From Actinernus sp. WN-2022 (lineage: Eukaryota > Cnidaria > Anthozoa > Actiniaria > Actinernidae), in the NCBI GenBank assembly GCA_030867875.1, contig JAOWCC010000577.1, positions 87,339,740-87,403,739 of the forward strand: a stretch of DNA of 64,000 bases, read 5' to 3'. The notes under the pieces are model-generated. The model saw only the letters and a list, made by a program, of their open reading frames with translations, made no database searches and was not told the DNA's origin. The position numbers were made by a program, and so were the translations under genes. Positions 12,397 to 24,289 of this stretch are shown here, piece after piece; position 1 is the first letter of the stretch, and each line of letters opens with the position of its first letter.

Positions 12397-12703
12397 CAGG
12401 AGCCCATAACTAGGTGCGTCCATATGTCCTATATAGTTGTCACAGCGTTTTCACAAGTTGGGCTATTTTTAGATCATTTTTGCCGCCAATTAGTGGGTTG
12501 TACCAGTGGCGGTACAACATTTGCCGCATTAGCTACTTTCGTTATACCAAGAACATGGCAGCTACGCTTTTGTGATTTTATTCCCTTAGGAATGATTTCA
12601 ACCCAAGAATAGCGGGAAACCGTTCTAAACATACCCCAACTTGTGACAACGCTGTGACATAGGCCTAGTATGTGGGATGGACGCTCCTAGTTATGGGCTC
12701 CTG
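12397..12703. mobile_element. MITE with CAGGAGCCCATAACTAGG terminal repeats
   Basis: The element starts CAGGAGCCCATAACTAGGTG and ends TCCTAGTTATGGGCTCCTG, an inverted pair of about 25 bp with one or two mismatches. Subterminal sequence is also partly mirrored (GTTGTCACAGCGTTTTCACAAG / CTTGTGACAACGCTGTGACA). It is 307 bp and non-coding. Related termini occur at 18174 and, inverted, at about 43600. Confidence 0.82.
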
Positions 12704-12884
12704 GCGTTTTTGCTTAGTTTGCTCTTTTGTCAGGAGAGCCTTCCATTCGGAGTTTAAAAGCTATCATTTGAAAAATCGTATACATTTTCCTACACAAACT
12801 ATTATATAGTTTATCCAAAATAATTGACCAGTTTTCATTATTCGAAATGTTTGGTATTTATATCTTACGAAATAAGCATATTCA

Positions 12885-13092
12885 GGAGCCCAGCCAAGTA
12901 ACTCTTTGGAGCCTCAATCACTCTTTTCACCAGGTGGCCATATTGGATTGAAAGCGAGGCAATCCTTTGTTTTGCTAGGTTAGCCTCGCACTGAGAGATA
13001 TCAGAACAAGTTTAGCCAAGCAAAAACAAAGGATTGCCTCGCTTTGAATCGAAGGAGGCCACCAGGTGAAAGGAGTGATTTGGCTGGGTTGT
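12885..13092. mobile_element. Palindromic MITE
   Basis: Arms at about 12918-12983 and 13017-13082 mirror each other: CACCAGGTGGCC / GGCCACCAGGTG, GAAAGCGAGGCAATCCTTTG / CAAAGGATTGCCTCGCTTTG. The outer sequence CAGCCAAGTAACTC / GATTTGGCTGG is a weaker extension. Its loop is about 35 bp. A frame running through the right arm at 13044 is not a gene. Confidence 0.82.
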
Positions 13093-13728
13093 CATTACAA
13101 CAAGATGAACAGTGTACGTCGCTCAGTAAATATTCCATTGATGTAAACCTGGCAATCCTTCTCCGATTTTGTTCTCAACCTAATACAATAACAAAAACGA
13201 CATCTCGAACATGTAGTTCTTATCAGGCTACCGTAAAACAATATCGTAGTCATTGGCAAAGTATCCTGTGGTGAGAGATTTTGTCTCTGTGAGATTAAAT
13301 CGATATGTCACCACTTGCGTGTATTTCAATTACCAGTCGGACTGCTCAGTATCATTGATAGTAAACACAGGAAATTAGATCAAGTAAAAGCTCAGGTTTG
13401 AAAAGCAGAAGAAATCCTTAAATTTAGAGAATCATACCATTAAAAATACAATAATTTCTTTGGAAAACGCACAATGAATAAAATGCCGGGTAAAATCCTG
13501 ATTTTTGTTACAAGAAGCTCTATAGATGACATTGAAGTGCGGCACAGCGTAAATATCTATTCAAATACATATATTGCTTCTCAACCAATCCCAAAAGATT
13601 GAAGTCATTGAAGCAATGAACTAACAAGAGAAGCTACGAGGCATCTTTTTGTTGACGTCGGTCAAACAAGATAACGGCATGACGTCACGTGAAAGTGACG
13701 TCCTTCCACGTCAGTTTTTCATTCCGTG
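13093..13728. other. Intergenic, nothing recognised
   Basis: No domain-bearing frame, RNA gene or clear repeat was seen. Confidence 0.4.
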
Positions 13729-13921
13729 AACTGAGCAATAAGGTGGCCCAGCGTTCGCCTATCACCTATGTGATCCCGGATCGATTCCCGAACTCGGTGT
13801 CATATGTGAGTTGAGTTTGTTGGTATCTCGCCCTTGCCTCCATGGTTTTTCTCCGTATTCTCCGGTTTTTCTCCCTCTAGAAAACTGAACCAACGTAAAT
13901 TCCAATTTGGTCTCGAAAATC
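13729..13921 (+). mobile_element. tRNA-derived SINE, old copy
   Basis: A diverged copy of the SINE seen better at 34079. It has a degraded tRNA-like head (GGTGGCCCAGCGTTCGCC, with GATCGATTCCC in the B-box position), then the diagnostic body: CATATGTGAGTTGAGTTTGT, TGGTATCTCGCCCTTGC, TTTTTCTCCG repeats, and AATTCCAATTTGGTCTCG. The A box is damaged, so it is unlikely to be transcribed. Confidence 0.8.
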
Positions 13922-15340
13922 ACGTTCACCTATAAAACGAGCTATTTGAAGCTATTTGGGTTCATTATATTATTTTACGACACGAAGCTATATATCAAGA
14001 CCACTGTCTTATATTTCCACGTGTTATTTTTAACTTAATTAACAAATTTATATTTGCTGTTTTCGTTTGTTGTCTTTGGAGGAATATATCAATTCTAAAG
14101 GCGGAGGGAATGTTGCAACTTATAGTTCAAAGTTTGGTCGGTTATCTTTGATGTACCGCGGTCCTCGACAATCCAGCTAAATTACTCCGAATTACCCTGA
14201 ACATCCATATCTTATATAATAATACAGTAACTGAAACATTTGTCACATTTGATTAGCTAAGAGGAGTGAAATTTCTTGAATGCCTTTCCCAAGATATGGT
14301 TGATTGCTAACTTAATCTGGCAGTACTTACTAAAGCCTCGGTTTGACGACATATTTTCCCGTGCGAGAATCGTGATTTAGTTTCACTCTATTGAAAAACA
14401 AGAGGTGCTGAGTGGCCTTAACTCGGGCCACCTAGGAATATTAGGTAAATACATGTAGTTTATGGAGTTCTAGCATATTTTTGTGTCATACATGGTTTGT
14501 GCTAGATGAGCCGGATAATTGATTCGCTACTGATGTTCGTGACAATTTATATATAATGGATGGGCCTTTACAGGAATGTATGACATGGTTGTACTAGCAA
14601 GAGCATGGGAAACCAGGTTGACTCTTATCGCTCCCTACTCGCGAAAGAGACGTCTGGGCAACGAGGCAGAAAATTCCATACTGATCACGTAGCAGATAGC
14701 CGTTTCACGATGCATAAATTAGTTGCAATTCTCAGAAGCCGAATGCGAACAACGGAGTTCTTTTCAAGGAATATAACTACCGAGGCTGCTCGTTTGCTTG
14801 GCAGTGGATCACCGTCATGAACAACCATGAAATTAAAGCCTATTTAGCGTGTGTCGATAGCTCGTTTGCTTCGTTCTTTCAGCTGCTCGGCCCGGTCAAG
14901 CGAATTTTGTCCTACGACTGTCAAAACATAAAGTTGTTTATAATTTCAAAATTAAACCTACACACAGCACAGCCTAGGGTTAGTTCATGTGACGTTTTAA
15001 TAAACCTCTCTTGTCCACGTTTCTGTGGACGTATCCACTGATCTATGACCTGAAACAAATCGGCCATAGGTATTGCATTTATGGTCACCGTGAGATCTGT
15101 TGCCGCGCAGCCAGTCACCCATGATCCAACAACAAACCTCGCCCAATCCGTAAAAAGTGGACACCCCGGCAGAATAATGCCATTACTAGAACGATTATGA
15201 GTATCATGTTGCAATCAATCAACTTCACACCGGTGTTAGCTTAGAACTTTTCCGCAATTCGCTTTATCGGTTTACTTGATACAGTAATATAGCAATTACA
15301 GTATTGTAAACAGCGCTGTAAAGTAAACTGTCATCCAAAT
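13922..15340. other. Intergenic; one MITE fragment
   Basis: At 14603-14660 the block ATGGGAAACCAGGTTGACTC, TTATCGCTCC and CTCGCGAAAGAGA matches the arm of the 96-bp palindrome at 50959, so this is a single arm of that family. The frame at 14605 runs through it and is not a gene. A 97-codon minus frame (15214-14921) has no recognised motif. No other feature is seen. Confidence 0.45.
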
Positions 15341-15351
15341 AATCTTGTGTA

Positions 15352-15578
15352 TTGTATAATGATGCGACCAAGGACTTTGACCAGCCGCTGAGAGTTCCAG
15401 AAGTTAATTCTGTACAAGGTGCGATGGAACTTGCTAAGAAGTTGCAGACTTCTCTGACTGGCAAGGAAACGAGCGACAGTCTCAAGCCGTTGCACGCGTC
15501 AATGATAATTTGGTGGACATGCAACTCAAGTCTTTAAGCGCAATGAAGCAGCCTTCCATTTGCAAATATTTCTCCTAA
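15352..15578 (+). pseudogene. C-terminal fragment of a transposase-like protein with PIP-box-like end
   Basis: The frame from 15352 reads smoothly (VPEVNSVQGAMELAKKLQTS in its middle) until about 15505. A one-base shift then continues as NDNLVDMQLKSLSAMKQ and ends PSICKYFS-stop at 15576. The last residues form Q-x-x-I-x-x-Y-F, the PCNA-interacting (PIP) pattern found at the C-terminus of many pogo/Tigger-type transposases. The spacing of helices and the terminal motif suggest such a fragment, but no catalytic residues remain, so the family is a guess. It lacks an upstream coding region and is frameshifted. Confidence 0.3.
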
Positions 15579-15779
15579 TTCTTGTGTGTACAGATTTATG
15601 TACCGACACGAGCTCACAATGATGACGACATCTATTGACCACTGCACTACAGCTTACAATACCATATTAAAACAACACAACGGGTTTCCTAGTGTAATTG
15701 TAATTAAAAACTGTTCGGGATCTTGACGCTTTCATACATGTATCTAATGTCATGCTGTGTAAACATCACAAGATCATGT

Positions 15780-15845
15780 CTGGGATAGGGTATATATTTT
15801 TTGCTTCAATTCTGGGATAGGGTATGGTCGGGGGTATGGTAAACT
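15780..15845. repeat. Fragment of the poly-G/C MITE family
   Basis: CTGGGATAGGGTAT occurs twice in 60 bp, the inverse of the ATACCCTATCCCAG blocks in the element at 45258-45602. This is a short internal scrap of that family. Confidence 0.5.
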
Positions 15846-15899
15846 TATATGTAATCGGAGAGGCTGCTTTGGGCTTCCTGGGCATAACAATAAATAAAA

Positions 15900-17078
15900 A
15901 ATGGTGGACAGAAGAAGATGGGACTGAATCAGTTTAACAAAGACAGGAACCGGCTAAATACGAACGTATTTAAAAAGTAAGTAAATAATTCAAAATACCT
16001 CGGAATACATAGAGTTTTCCTTTCTGTTCAGTTAAGGAAATATTGTCATGAAAAGCTCAGATTCGGCATGGCTCGCATACACGGCGTGGCTGGCGCCGGC
16101 AGTCAAGAAAAAAGCAAGACCCCACATAAGACGTGTATAACCCAAAAATATAAGGATCTAAGTCATCTAAAGCCTTGCAGAGTCGCCCTGTTACAGACCG
16201 ATAGATGTTTCTTATTGATTTTGTCTGGTCTGCATTTTTGAGTCTGCATTTTCCAGTCTGCATTTTCCAGTCTTCATTTTCCAGTCTGCATTTTGTACCT
16301 GCCGTTGTTCGATCCGTCAGAATATTTCAAGCTGCGTTCCAGTTCAGAAATATTTCTTCGAAAGCTCAAAACTGAACTCTATTTAAAATAGGTAAAGTAC
16401 TATTTTTTATCTCTCTTAATCTTGGGAAGAAAGACAACTCGATCTGCCAACGGGAAACTGGGTTCAAATTAATTATTTATTTGAAACGCCGTGGATTAAG
16501 CCACTGGCAAGAAATATTGTCAGTGTTAGGGATTGGATCCGGCGATGAAGTTCGATCGATCGGCTATTCAATAATTTTTCTGGGAAGGTTCGACTCTTCA
16601 AGTAAACATAGACTTATAAGTAGTTCCTGTTGAAAGCGTTTAATTCACATTTTAAGAAAAGCCATCGCTTTTCCTTTAATAGCACGGGTATATACGTACT
16701 GTTTTCACATCAATTTAGTTAATGCTGCCCATTGTAGAGCTGATATAACTCTGAGTTATATACTCACACCGCGGCAACACGTTATGTTCCGCTGGCCGAA
16801 AGAATGAAGGCTCTGGTTTCAAATATAACTTAGTAAACTCACAATTAATTACAAATTAAGAAAAACTAAACCTGTTGAAGTCTTAGGCTTAGCTTTTAAG
16901 TATTTTTCTTATTTTTCGCGAAACATTTCATGTAAATACGCGTAAACACGGGTGCTGGCCTCTGTTTTCTTTTAGTTTCGGCGGGAAACTGGTGCGGACG
17001 CGCGCGCTGGGCTCGTCAAAACGCATGCGCGTGACGTTTTGCCGCGGTGTGGTCCGCGCCGTTTTTATTTTTGTATTG
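15900..17078. other. Intergenic with a short CAGTCTGCATTTT array
   Basis: At 16213-16296, four or five copies of a 16-bp unit (AGTCTGCATTTTCC) occur in tandem. The same motif recurs in the arms of the inverted repeat at 48608-50118. The remainder, including a GC-rich patch at about 16985-17060, shows no gene. Confidence 0.45.
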
Positions 17079-17217
17079 AATAGCCCACTTCCGCGATATG
17101 CTTTACTTGTCACCCACAAAGGTTTCAATACGAGGCTCCGTGCTAGCAATTTAGCACGGGCCTCGTATTGAAACCATTGTGCGTGACAATTAAAGCATAT
17201 CGCGGAAGTGGGCTATT
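17079..17217. mobile_element. Palindromic foldback MITE, copy 2
   Basis: Same ends as the copy at 2868: AATAGCCCACTTCCGCGATA at left, TATCGCGGAAGTGGGCTATT at right, with a shorter loop (GCAATTTAGC region). It is 139 bp and almost fully self-complementary. Flanks TTGTATTG and CCGACACG show no clear target duplication. Confidence 0.88.
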
Positions 17218-18160
17218 CCGACACGAAGTGACGGTTTTTTTGTGGAATTAATTAAATTGTCTCAAAATCTGCACGCTACTAATGAAACTTCTTTCTTTCA
17301 GCAAAGTGCGTATTTTATTATGGTATGCTGTTTATGTGTGGTCCAATGAAACGCTCGCACGCTTTTCACCTCATGAATATTAAATACACAAAGTATGTTC
17401 GAATTTCTGTGTTTGTATTATTAAAAAGAGATCAAATAATAATAATACAGACACAAAATTTGAACAAACTTTGTATATTTAATATTCAGGTGGTGAAAAG
17501 CGTGGTAACTCACTCGTTCGAATTTGTCCTGAATTGGAATTGCATTCGAAACCATATGATTTCTTATACGAATCAATCTAAACATCATATTTTATCACTG
17601 GGATGATATACAATTTCCCAGGCCGGACGGTATATAATGTATGGCTTCATTCTGTAAATCGTTGACGAGAACAAACTACAAAATATATTTTGAAGCACTT
17701 GACACCTCTCAAATTCTGTCACTTCCCTCTCCGGACTGATCTATTGCAGCAATCGTTGAAAATGTTTGAACAATTAATAACCAAAATCCTTGCGATGAAT
17801 CGTTAACAATGGCCTTTCAAACAGCTATTGTTTTTCGTTTTACCAGGGGAATTATATCAATGCTTTGGTTAACAATGGTTATGGTTGAGGTCATTGTATG
17901 CATTCCGTATTTTGTTTAGATAACCTTCCTAACAATGAACTAAGATGTTAGTTACTCGTTCCTCAGTCGGACTGCTCCATTGGGCCGAGTCAAAATCGAT
18001 TAGTCACCTCGGAACGAGCCTAAATCACCTTTACTTACTTTTCACATGGCTCGGGTTTCCCTTTTTTTGTCGTGGGAATATCTCAAATTTTCATACCACA
18101 CCTCCGTTTCGTTGATCTTTGCGGGGGAATATTTTTTCCCCCCTTCATCCATATATATAT
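17218..18160. other. Intergenic, nothing recognised
   Basis: A weak inverted similarity joins TCACCTCATGAATATTAAAT (17367) to ATTTAATATTCAGGTGGTGA (17476), a small foldback of about 130 bp. No coding content. Confidence 0.45.
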
Positions 18161-18166
18161 TCCCCT

Positions 18167-18500
18167 CGGACCAGGAGCCCATTACTAGGAGCGTGCATCT
18201 CCCAGATTAGGTCTGTCCCGCAGCAGAATAGATGATGTAGCTATGTTTAGCTTTTTGTTTCCCGCGAGAAGAAACAAAGGGTCAAAGGCCGTCACTTTCA
18301 ACCAATCAGGATGTACGAAAAAAATGTAATTAATACGGTTCAAACTGCTAAAAAATCATAAAGCGCAAGAGAAAAAAAGACAACGTAATCGCATACCAGA
18401 ACTTCGCGACTATAAATAGCCACATCGTCTACTGTGCTGTGGGCGCTACCCATCACATAGGTACGCTACCCATCACATAGGTACGCTCCTGGTCGGACTT
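18167..18500. mobile_element. CAGGAGCCC-family MITE, partial, with tandem 20-bp repeat
   Basis: CCAGGAGCCCATTACTAGGA at 18170 matches the terminus of the 12397 element. CGCTCCTGGTCGG at about 18485 is a possible opposite end. Inside, GCTACCCATCACATAGGTAC is directly repeated twice (about 18447-18486). Confidence 0.5.
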
Positions 18501-19205
18501 ATTCCCTCATACTTTTCCTAGTAAATTAGAATTATTTACGTTTAAAAAAAAAAATTTAATTCGAACCCTCGATCGACGTATACGTATATCGCTTTCTGTT
18601 CCTCTGTCCTATCCACTACGTATACACCGAAAACTATATACGTTAGTTGAAAGGACCGAGAGAAAAAACAATGAGAACTAAAACCGTATGAAACCAGGAG
18701 TATATTACAGAGGAGTGTTCCTCTTCCCACATTTTATTTATTGTCACAGAACACTCTAGACGGTAGAGTTATTTTTAGCATAGTGTTTCCCGCGAGTAGA
18801 AACAAAGGCCGTCACTTTTAACCAATCAGGATGCACTGAAAAATTGTAATTCGAACTGCTAAAAAATACTAAAGCGCAAGAGAACAAAAGACAACGTAAT
18901 CGCGACTATAAAGAGGGTCTGAATGGGGTTAACTGACTACTGACAAACGGCCTTCAAAATAACTGACAACTGAGAAATGACGATTTTTTTACTGACAACT
19001 GACAACCGAAAAATAACTGACAACTGACAAATTTGGTTTTTGTGGGTCAAACATAGTAAATTTTCTCTAGTAATGATTAACTAGGGCTAACTGACAACTG
19101 ACAAATGGCCAAAATTTTAACTAACAACTGACATGTAGACCCATTCAGACCCCATTCAGACCCTCTATAAATATACACACCATCTACTGTGTTAGGGGCC
19201 AATAC
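18245..19205. repeat. Direct duplication with CCAAT and TATA-like blocks
   Basis: Segments 18258-18445 and 18787-19195 share order and sequence: TTTCCCGCGAG, GGCCGTCACTTT, AACCAATCAGGATG, AAGCGCAAGAGAA, GACAACGTAATCGC, GACTATAAAT and CATCTACTGTG. The second copy is split by the element at 18915. The shared CCAAT and TATAAATA blocks about 110 bp apart look promoter-like, but no downstream gene is seen, so this is only a suggestion. Confidence 0.6.
18915..19166. mobile_element. MITE with 6-bp TATAAA duplication and internal ACTGACAACTGACAA repeats
   Basis: The element begins GAGGGTCTGAATGGGGTT and ends with two copies of CCCATTCAGACC closing on CCCTC. It is flanked by TATAAA on both sides. The sibling segment at 18412 shows the empty site (GACTATAAATA). 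The interior holds many AACTGACAACTGACAA units. A fragment of the left end recurs at 24889-24932. Confidence 0.78.
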
Positions 19206-19393
19206 AAGGGCACAGGAACACTCCTGTGTAATAATATACTCCTCATTAAACGTAATCAGTTTTATTCAGCAATATACCGAGGCAAACATGCAATGTTTCC
19301 TAATGATTTATCAAAAGTTATATAATTGTTATTGCGTACAATGAAACAATCTCGCCATTGTGAAAAAAATCGGCCTTCCGCTAGCCATTATGA

Positions 19394-19700
19394 TTTTAGA
19401 TTTAGATTTCTTTATTAAACACTATTTAAGACAAATAAAGTATACACAGAAATTAAGTAAAGATTACTGTTATAAAATGACTAGTTTGATTATATATAGT
19501 TAATGTATAGTGGAAGGGTGTGCAGTGGTTAAAGGAGCTAAGTTTTCGAGTTAACCACTGCCACTTAGGAAGTAAAGACTAAGTCCACAATAAATTATAA
19601 AATACAATTTATAAAAACTGTGTAAATACAGGCTGGAATGAAAAAAATTCGCTCGGGGTATGGGTGTCACCCTCGGGCGAACCCTGAGTGAATAAATCCC
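19394..19700 (-). repeat. Probable LINE 3' end with AAATCT tail
   Basis: On the minus strand the sequence ends ...AATAAAGAAATCTAAATCTA, a polyadenylation-like signal followed by short simple repeats, as at the 3' ends of several non-LTR lineages. No coding part is retained. The call is tentative. Confidence 0.35.
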
Positions 19701-19769
19701 ATATTCCCTCGTTCCAGGCCAATAACCTTTACACAGCCTCTGATAGATACTTTAAAAAATGCAATATAT

Positions 19770-20080
19770 CATAGAATCGCATAGCCAAATCTGAATCGCA
19801 CGGTGCATTTGCGAAATCAGACGCTGATTGGCTGAGACGGAGTGGTGATTCAGAGTGGAATCACCACTGTAGACTTACGCGCGCTATTGATAACTTAGCA
19901 AAATATCAACAAATGTACTAAATCTTCAAGTAATTCATCGGACTATGCGATTCAAGGAAAATCACATGCCTGACGAGGTAATTACACGTTAAATTGCACT
20001 CGAAAAACCGATATCGCCCTCGTCGCTCGTGCAATTTAACGTGGAATTACCTCGTCAGGCATGTGATTTTCCTATAATGT
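19770..20080. mobile_element. Foldback repeat, copy 1 (CCTGACGAGGTAATT arms)
   Basis: GCCTGACGAGGTAATTACAC (19971) is mirrored by GGAATTACCTCGTCAGGC (20042). ACGTTAAATTGCAC is mirrored by GTGCAATTTAACGT. Outer sequence including ATTCATCGGACTATGCGATT is shared, inverted, with 30015-30295. The element is non-coding. Confidence 0.72.
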
Positions 20081-20089
20081 CACACCCCA

Positions 20090-22280
20090 TCTCTCGTTGA
20101 TCTAATGTCGTACTTGCCTACGTTTCAAATATACGTGTTTGTTCAGATCACAATCTCATTTTCGTCAGGTAATATTCATGAGCCGAACAGTGTAATGAAA
20201 GTTGTAACTTTAGGATAGCTCCAAGTAAGCTATTGGCAAGATGTTTTGACTGAGTAAAAATTCATTTAATTCGCAAGTCTTCTGTGCCGATCAAAACTAA
20301 TAAAATATATTTTGAATATGTTTTTGTGATAACGTATTGTTATATTTTTATGATGCTAAACCTAATCCAGTATTTATAACTACATTAAAAACTAGACATG
20401 CTGGACTCCTGTACATCCTGTATAAAAATATATCCAGCTGCGAAACTTTGCTCTCTTCTTTTAGGTTCGTCGCGAAGAACAGGTTTCAATTACCAAAATA
20501 TTAGTTTATTCAAATTTGATTCAAGAGAAAATAAATCAAGCTGTGAAACTTTTAATAGTTTCTTTACCTTTCTGCAGTAGTGTTCGTCGCAGGTTACAAT
20601 TTCTGAAAGCCTTTTAAAATGTTTTCTGCAAAGTTTTAAGGTTGGTACACACGAAAGGACAAGTCTCAGGGACAAATTCCCTCGTGTGAACGATTCAATT
20701 TTTATGAATAAATTCCCTAGTCTGAACACAACAAGGAATTTGTCCCCGCAACACGTACCTTCCTGTAAACACCCATGACAAGGGATTTGTCGGCCGGGCA
20801 TCGTAACGTCGAAGGAAGAACATCTTTGTATTTTCAGTAACGTCGTCGCCAACAACATAGACATACATGTAAAGTCGATAAACTGAGTAGCAGCATGCTG
20901 TGATAGCAAAACATACACAGAACTTATATTCAACTTCAATATCATTCAGTCAATAATTCAAAAGGATATAACTTCAGAACGAAATTAGGTTTTAACTGAC
21001 GTTTTAAAGTCTCTTCTCCCAAGATGTATTGAGTATTCGTAATGCATTCAGTTCTAATGAAGAACTGCGAGCGCACGACATGTTGAAATCATTGCAGAAT
21101 TACACGCGACATGTACTAATCATATCTTCCTTCTTAAATTATCGAGACCTTGCGTTTTAAAATGATGATATATCATGATCAGCGTGATTTCAGTAACGTA
21201 CGGCATGCAGCTGTTGTCATTTTGAGTTCTAGGAAGTTGCTGATTGTTCATACATCCTACATGTTTAGCTGTTTACACCTGTAGTAGACTCTTTTTAATT
21301 CAGCGCCCCTTTCTTCTAGTCATGCTAAAATACGCAATATACACTCGTTCTCCGTGTAAAATTAAGAAACAACAAACAACGGCGGGGTACACAATAATAA
21401 CCTCGAGCCGAAGATATTTTAAATCTCAAAATGTAGAAAAAGGTACGTTAAGTTTATAATATTTTGTTTGAATATCATGTTTGGAAGAAGCAATTAAGTG
21501 ACCTGTAAGAAAGATAATTACCTAAGAGACCTTTATAAATATAACGACACCCTAAAGGCTGATCAAACCCTAGGAAATACGGTTTAGGCTAAGAAATCAT
21601 TATAATTGGCAGATCGTGGGTCTATTCTGATGGATGCATCTGTCAACTCATATTCAATAGGAAGTTTCCGCTTTTAGGATTATTCATAGTTTTCACGATC
21701 TTGAAAACAAGTCCCGGCGTAATTAAGACTTTCCATGAGAATTCCTGCTAACTTGCACGGCTGCTCAGGCTTTGAAGTTCATTTGGCTCGTAAAATATTA
21801 TATTGCGAAAGCTCTCCCCCCCCCCCTCTTCCCCAAGATATTGCAATATGCAATTTTACTTACGTGGTTCAGTACGTGCACCAAAATTAAAAGTAGTAAA
21901 GGAGGACGTATTAATGATCTGAATGGCCAAGATGGTCGACTATGAATAAACATCTATCAAATTCCAAACAAATTGTCAATATATGATATTAAACATTGTT
22001 ATATGTTATGTTTTAGGCTTTGAATTATTTCACATATGATTTCAGCTTTTTAGAATGATTCTAAAATATAAATATGTATCATACTACCTCTCTCTCTCTC
22101 TCTCGATCCCTCTCTCTTGCTTTCGTCTTGAGAGAAGGGGAAATGAATCTGTCTAGCAGGGTAACCTTAGCTCTACAAGTCTCTAAGACCTGTCCCTGGT
22201 TTCAACCAAATGAAAGTCTTCCTTAGATTTCAAAGACCTACATAGAACAATGGATCTGGGGCGTGCAGTGGGTATTATAA
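20090..22280. other. Intergenic; simple repeats only
   Basis: A 151-codon minus frame (20945-20490) crosses an imperfect palindrome of AGGACAAGTCTCAGG/GGAATTTGTCC type (20650-20790) and has no motif I know; I treat it as non-coding. A poly-C run is at 21815 and a (CT)n run at 22087-22106. Confidence 0.4.
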
Positions 22281-22289
22281 ATAAAGATT

Positions 22290-22365
22290 AAAACGTAGTG
22301 TTTGGTCGTTCGGTCAACACCTCGGGTACAGGTATGAAATACCCCACACTACGTTTTAAACCTTT
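22290..22365. repeat. Short inverted repeat
   Basis: TTAAAACGTAGTGT (22298) is mirrored by ACACTACGTTTTAA (22346), with a ~45-bp loop. It looks like a small MITE or its ends. Confidence 0.6.
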
Positions 22366-24250
22366 ATATAAAAAACAGGCATAAATTGACGCCAACTAGT
22401 CGTGTTCGACAACCACGTTGACACCATCTTAGCTATACTCGCGTTCTTAAGGCCGTCCAATTAGAAATATTCGCTAAAGACGCATCCATTTATTTCAACA
22501 TCTTTATCGTCGCCGAGAGCGCCACATTGCAGCTGACTAAGAAAAAGGTAAACTAAATATCCATGCCTGTTAATATGTTTTGTTTGTGGTATCCTTTGGA
22601 AGCCAACGCGATTTATTGAAGAATTTAAAACTACGCTTTTGAAGCATATTCGTTTGAACGTAATTCCGTGAATTCTAATCGCTTTTTTTTCCAATAATTA
22701 TAAGAGGGGTGCAACTTCTATTGTAAATAAAATACTACCAGGTATTAAAAGGGCTAGGGGAAATCCAAAACACAATCCAACCGTTGTATCTGGACATCGA
22801 GGCTAAAATTATAATATATATTTAAAGACTGCTTCGCGATCGTGACTTCATCATTAATGACTCATTAAATTCACCAAACGTTTTATTTTGGAAACTGTGT
22901 TCTTTCGGAAGTCAGTTATTCATAAAACTGTGATAAGTCACACTGTTTCTATATATTTTCTCACCAAAACAAATGCAGTCACACTTCACTGGCAAGAGCT
23001 CAAAAATGGCAAAACAATATTGTAGTTAATGTTTGGGCTGAAAATAATTATGGATAAACAACAGATCAGATAGATAGTAATGAAGCGAGTGACGAAATAA
23101 TATTTCCCCGCATGCCGACAACATGGTAATATTCAATCCCGAAAAGCAGCCAATGATGAATCAGAGCTCGCAATTTTCCCATGAGTAGGTAGTTTTTTAG
23201 ACTACAAGTCATTCCGACTTCATTCGGTGTATGCGCTTGTTATCAAAATATCGACAGGTTGTTTTCGCTTTAGTGTTGACCATGTGGGGATTCGTGGTAA
23301 GTAAACTTTCACCTCTTCTCAGGCTTTAAGCCAGGGGACTTTTTTCTAATAGACGCATAATATTTGCAAAAAGCGCCAATAACTAAATATATAGCCCTGC
23401 AGACTAATTTGAATCAGTCCAATTCTCGCTTTGTATTAACACTCTACAATTACTATTTGATTGCTCATAAACAACTCAAATAACATAAACTCTTGTCTAA
23501 GACATGTTTTAGCGTGACACAAAGTTAGTTTCTTGCTTTTTTGTAAATTTAGTTAGCAATTGAACTGCCTTTTTGGTGTTACATATTTAGATATAGCCCT
23601 GTGTTTTTTTTATTATTTCGCTTTGGATTAACACTCCAATTTAACTTTTACCATTCAAAAAGCAACACAAATTTTAAATATCGTGAAATCTTAAAGTGCT
23701 TTTTTGAAAGCTTAGACCTTAAAAGGTAGAGAACAAAATCCGAAATGTCTAAATAACTGAAAATGTTTTCATTATTTTTTTAGCGACTAAACTTCCAAAT
23801 GTAGAATAATTTCCGCGCACCTTCGGGGACTGGAACGAGAATAAAGCATGACGTCATCAACAGAATTCGTCTCTTCGCGGCTTTAAAAAGTTCGCTTATT
23901 TGCAAAATAATTGAATAGATAACCGAGAAAGATGATATTATCGCGCTAAACGTTTCTAAAGTATATCCTCTTAAAACTCATTAAACTGTTCCAAAACCAA
24001 CACATTTCTGCAAATGCAAGGTAGCAGCTATACCTAGTCAGAACTTTCAACTAAATATCACACAGTGCCTATAAATCAAGTATAGCACAAGCAGTCATGT
24101 GATTAGGCTCGGTTTCCAGCCGTGGGGGTTTCGGTGAGCCCGCGATCCTTTCCCCGCTGACGGCTGGGCGCGCGAGCTGATACATTGTTGGTTTTAGCCA
24201 ATCACAAACTTGCCAATAAATTCATGTCGCTGCATGTATTTGCATAATTT
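22366..24250. other. Intergenic, nothing recognised
   Basis: AT-rich and without domain-bearing frames, RNA genes or clear repeats. Confidence 0.4.
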
Positions 24251-24289
24251 ACATTGAAATCTTTTGAAAGGAGAACCAAAGACTTTCGA

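Noticed and set aside
14605..14820. 71-codon frame MGNQVDSYRSLLAKETSGQR..
   Set aside because: It starts within an arm of the 96-bp palindrome family (same GGGAAACCAG and CTCGCGAAAGAGA words), so the frame is repeat-derived.
20490..20945. 151-codon minus-strand frame with several Cys residues
   Set aside because: Crosses an imperfect palindrome and shows no spacing typical of a Cys-rich domain. No ATG context or splice support.
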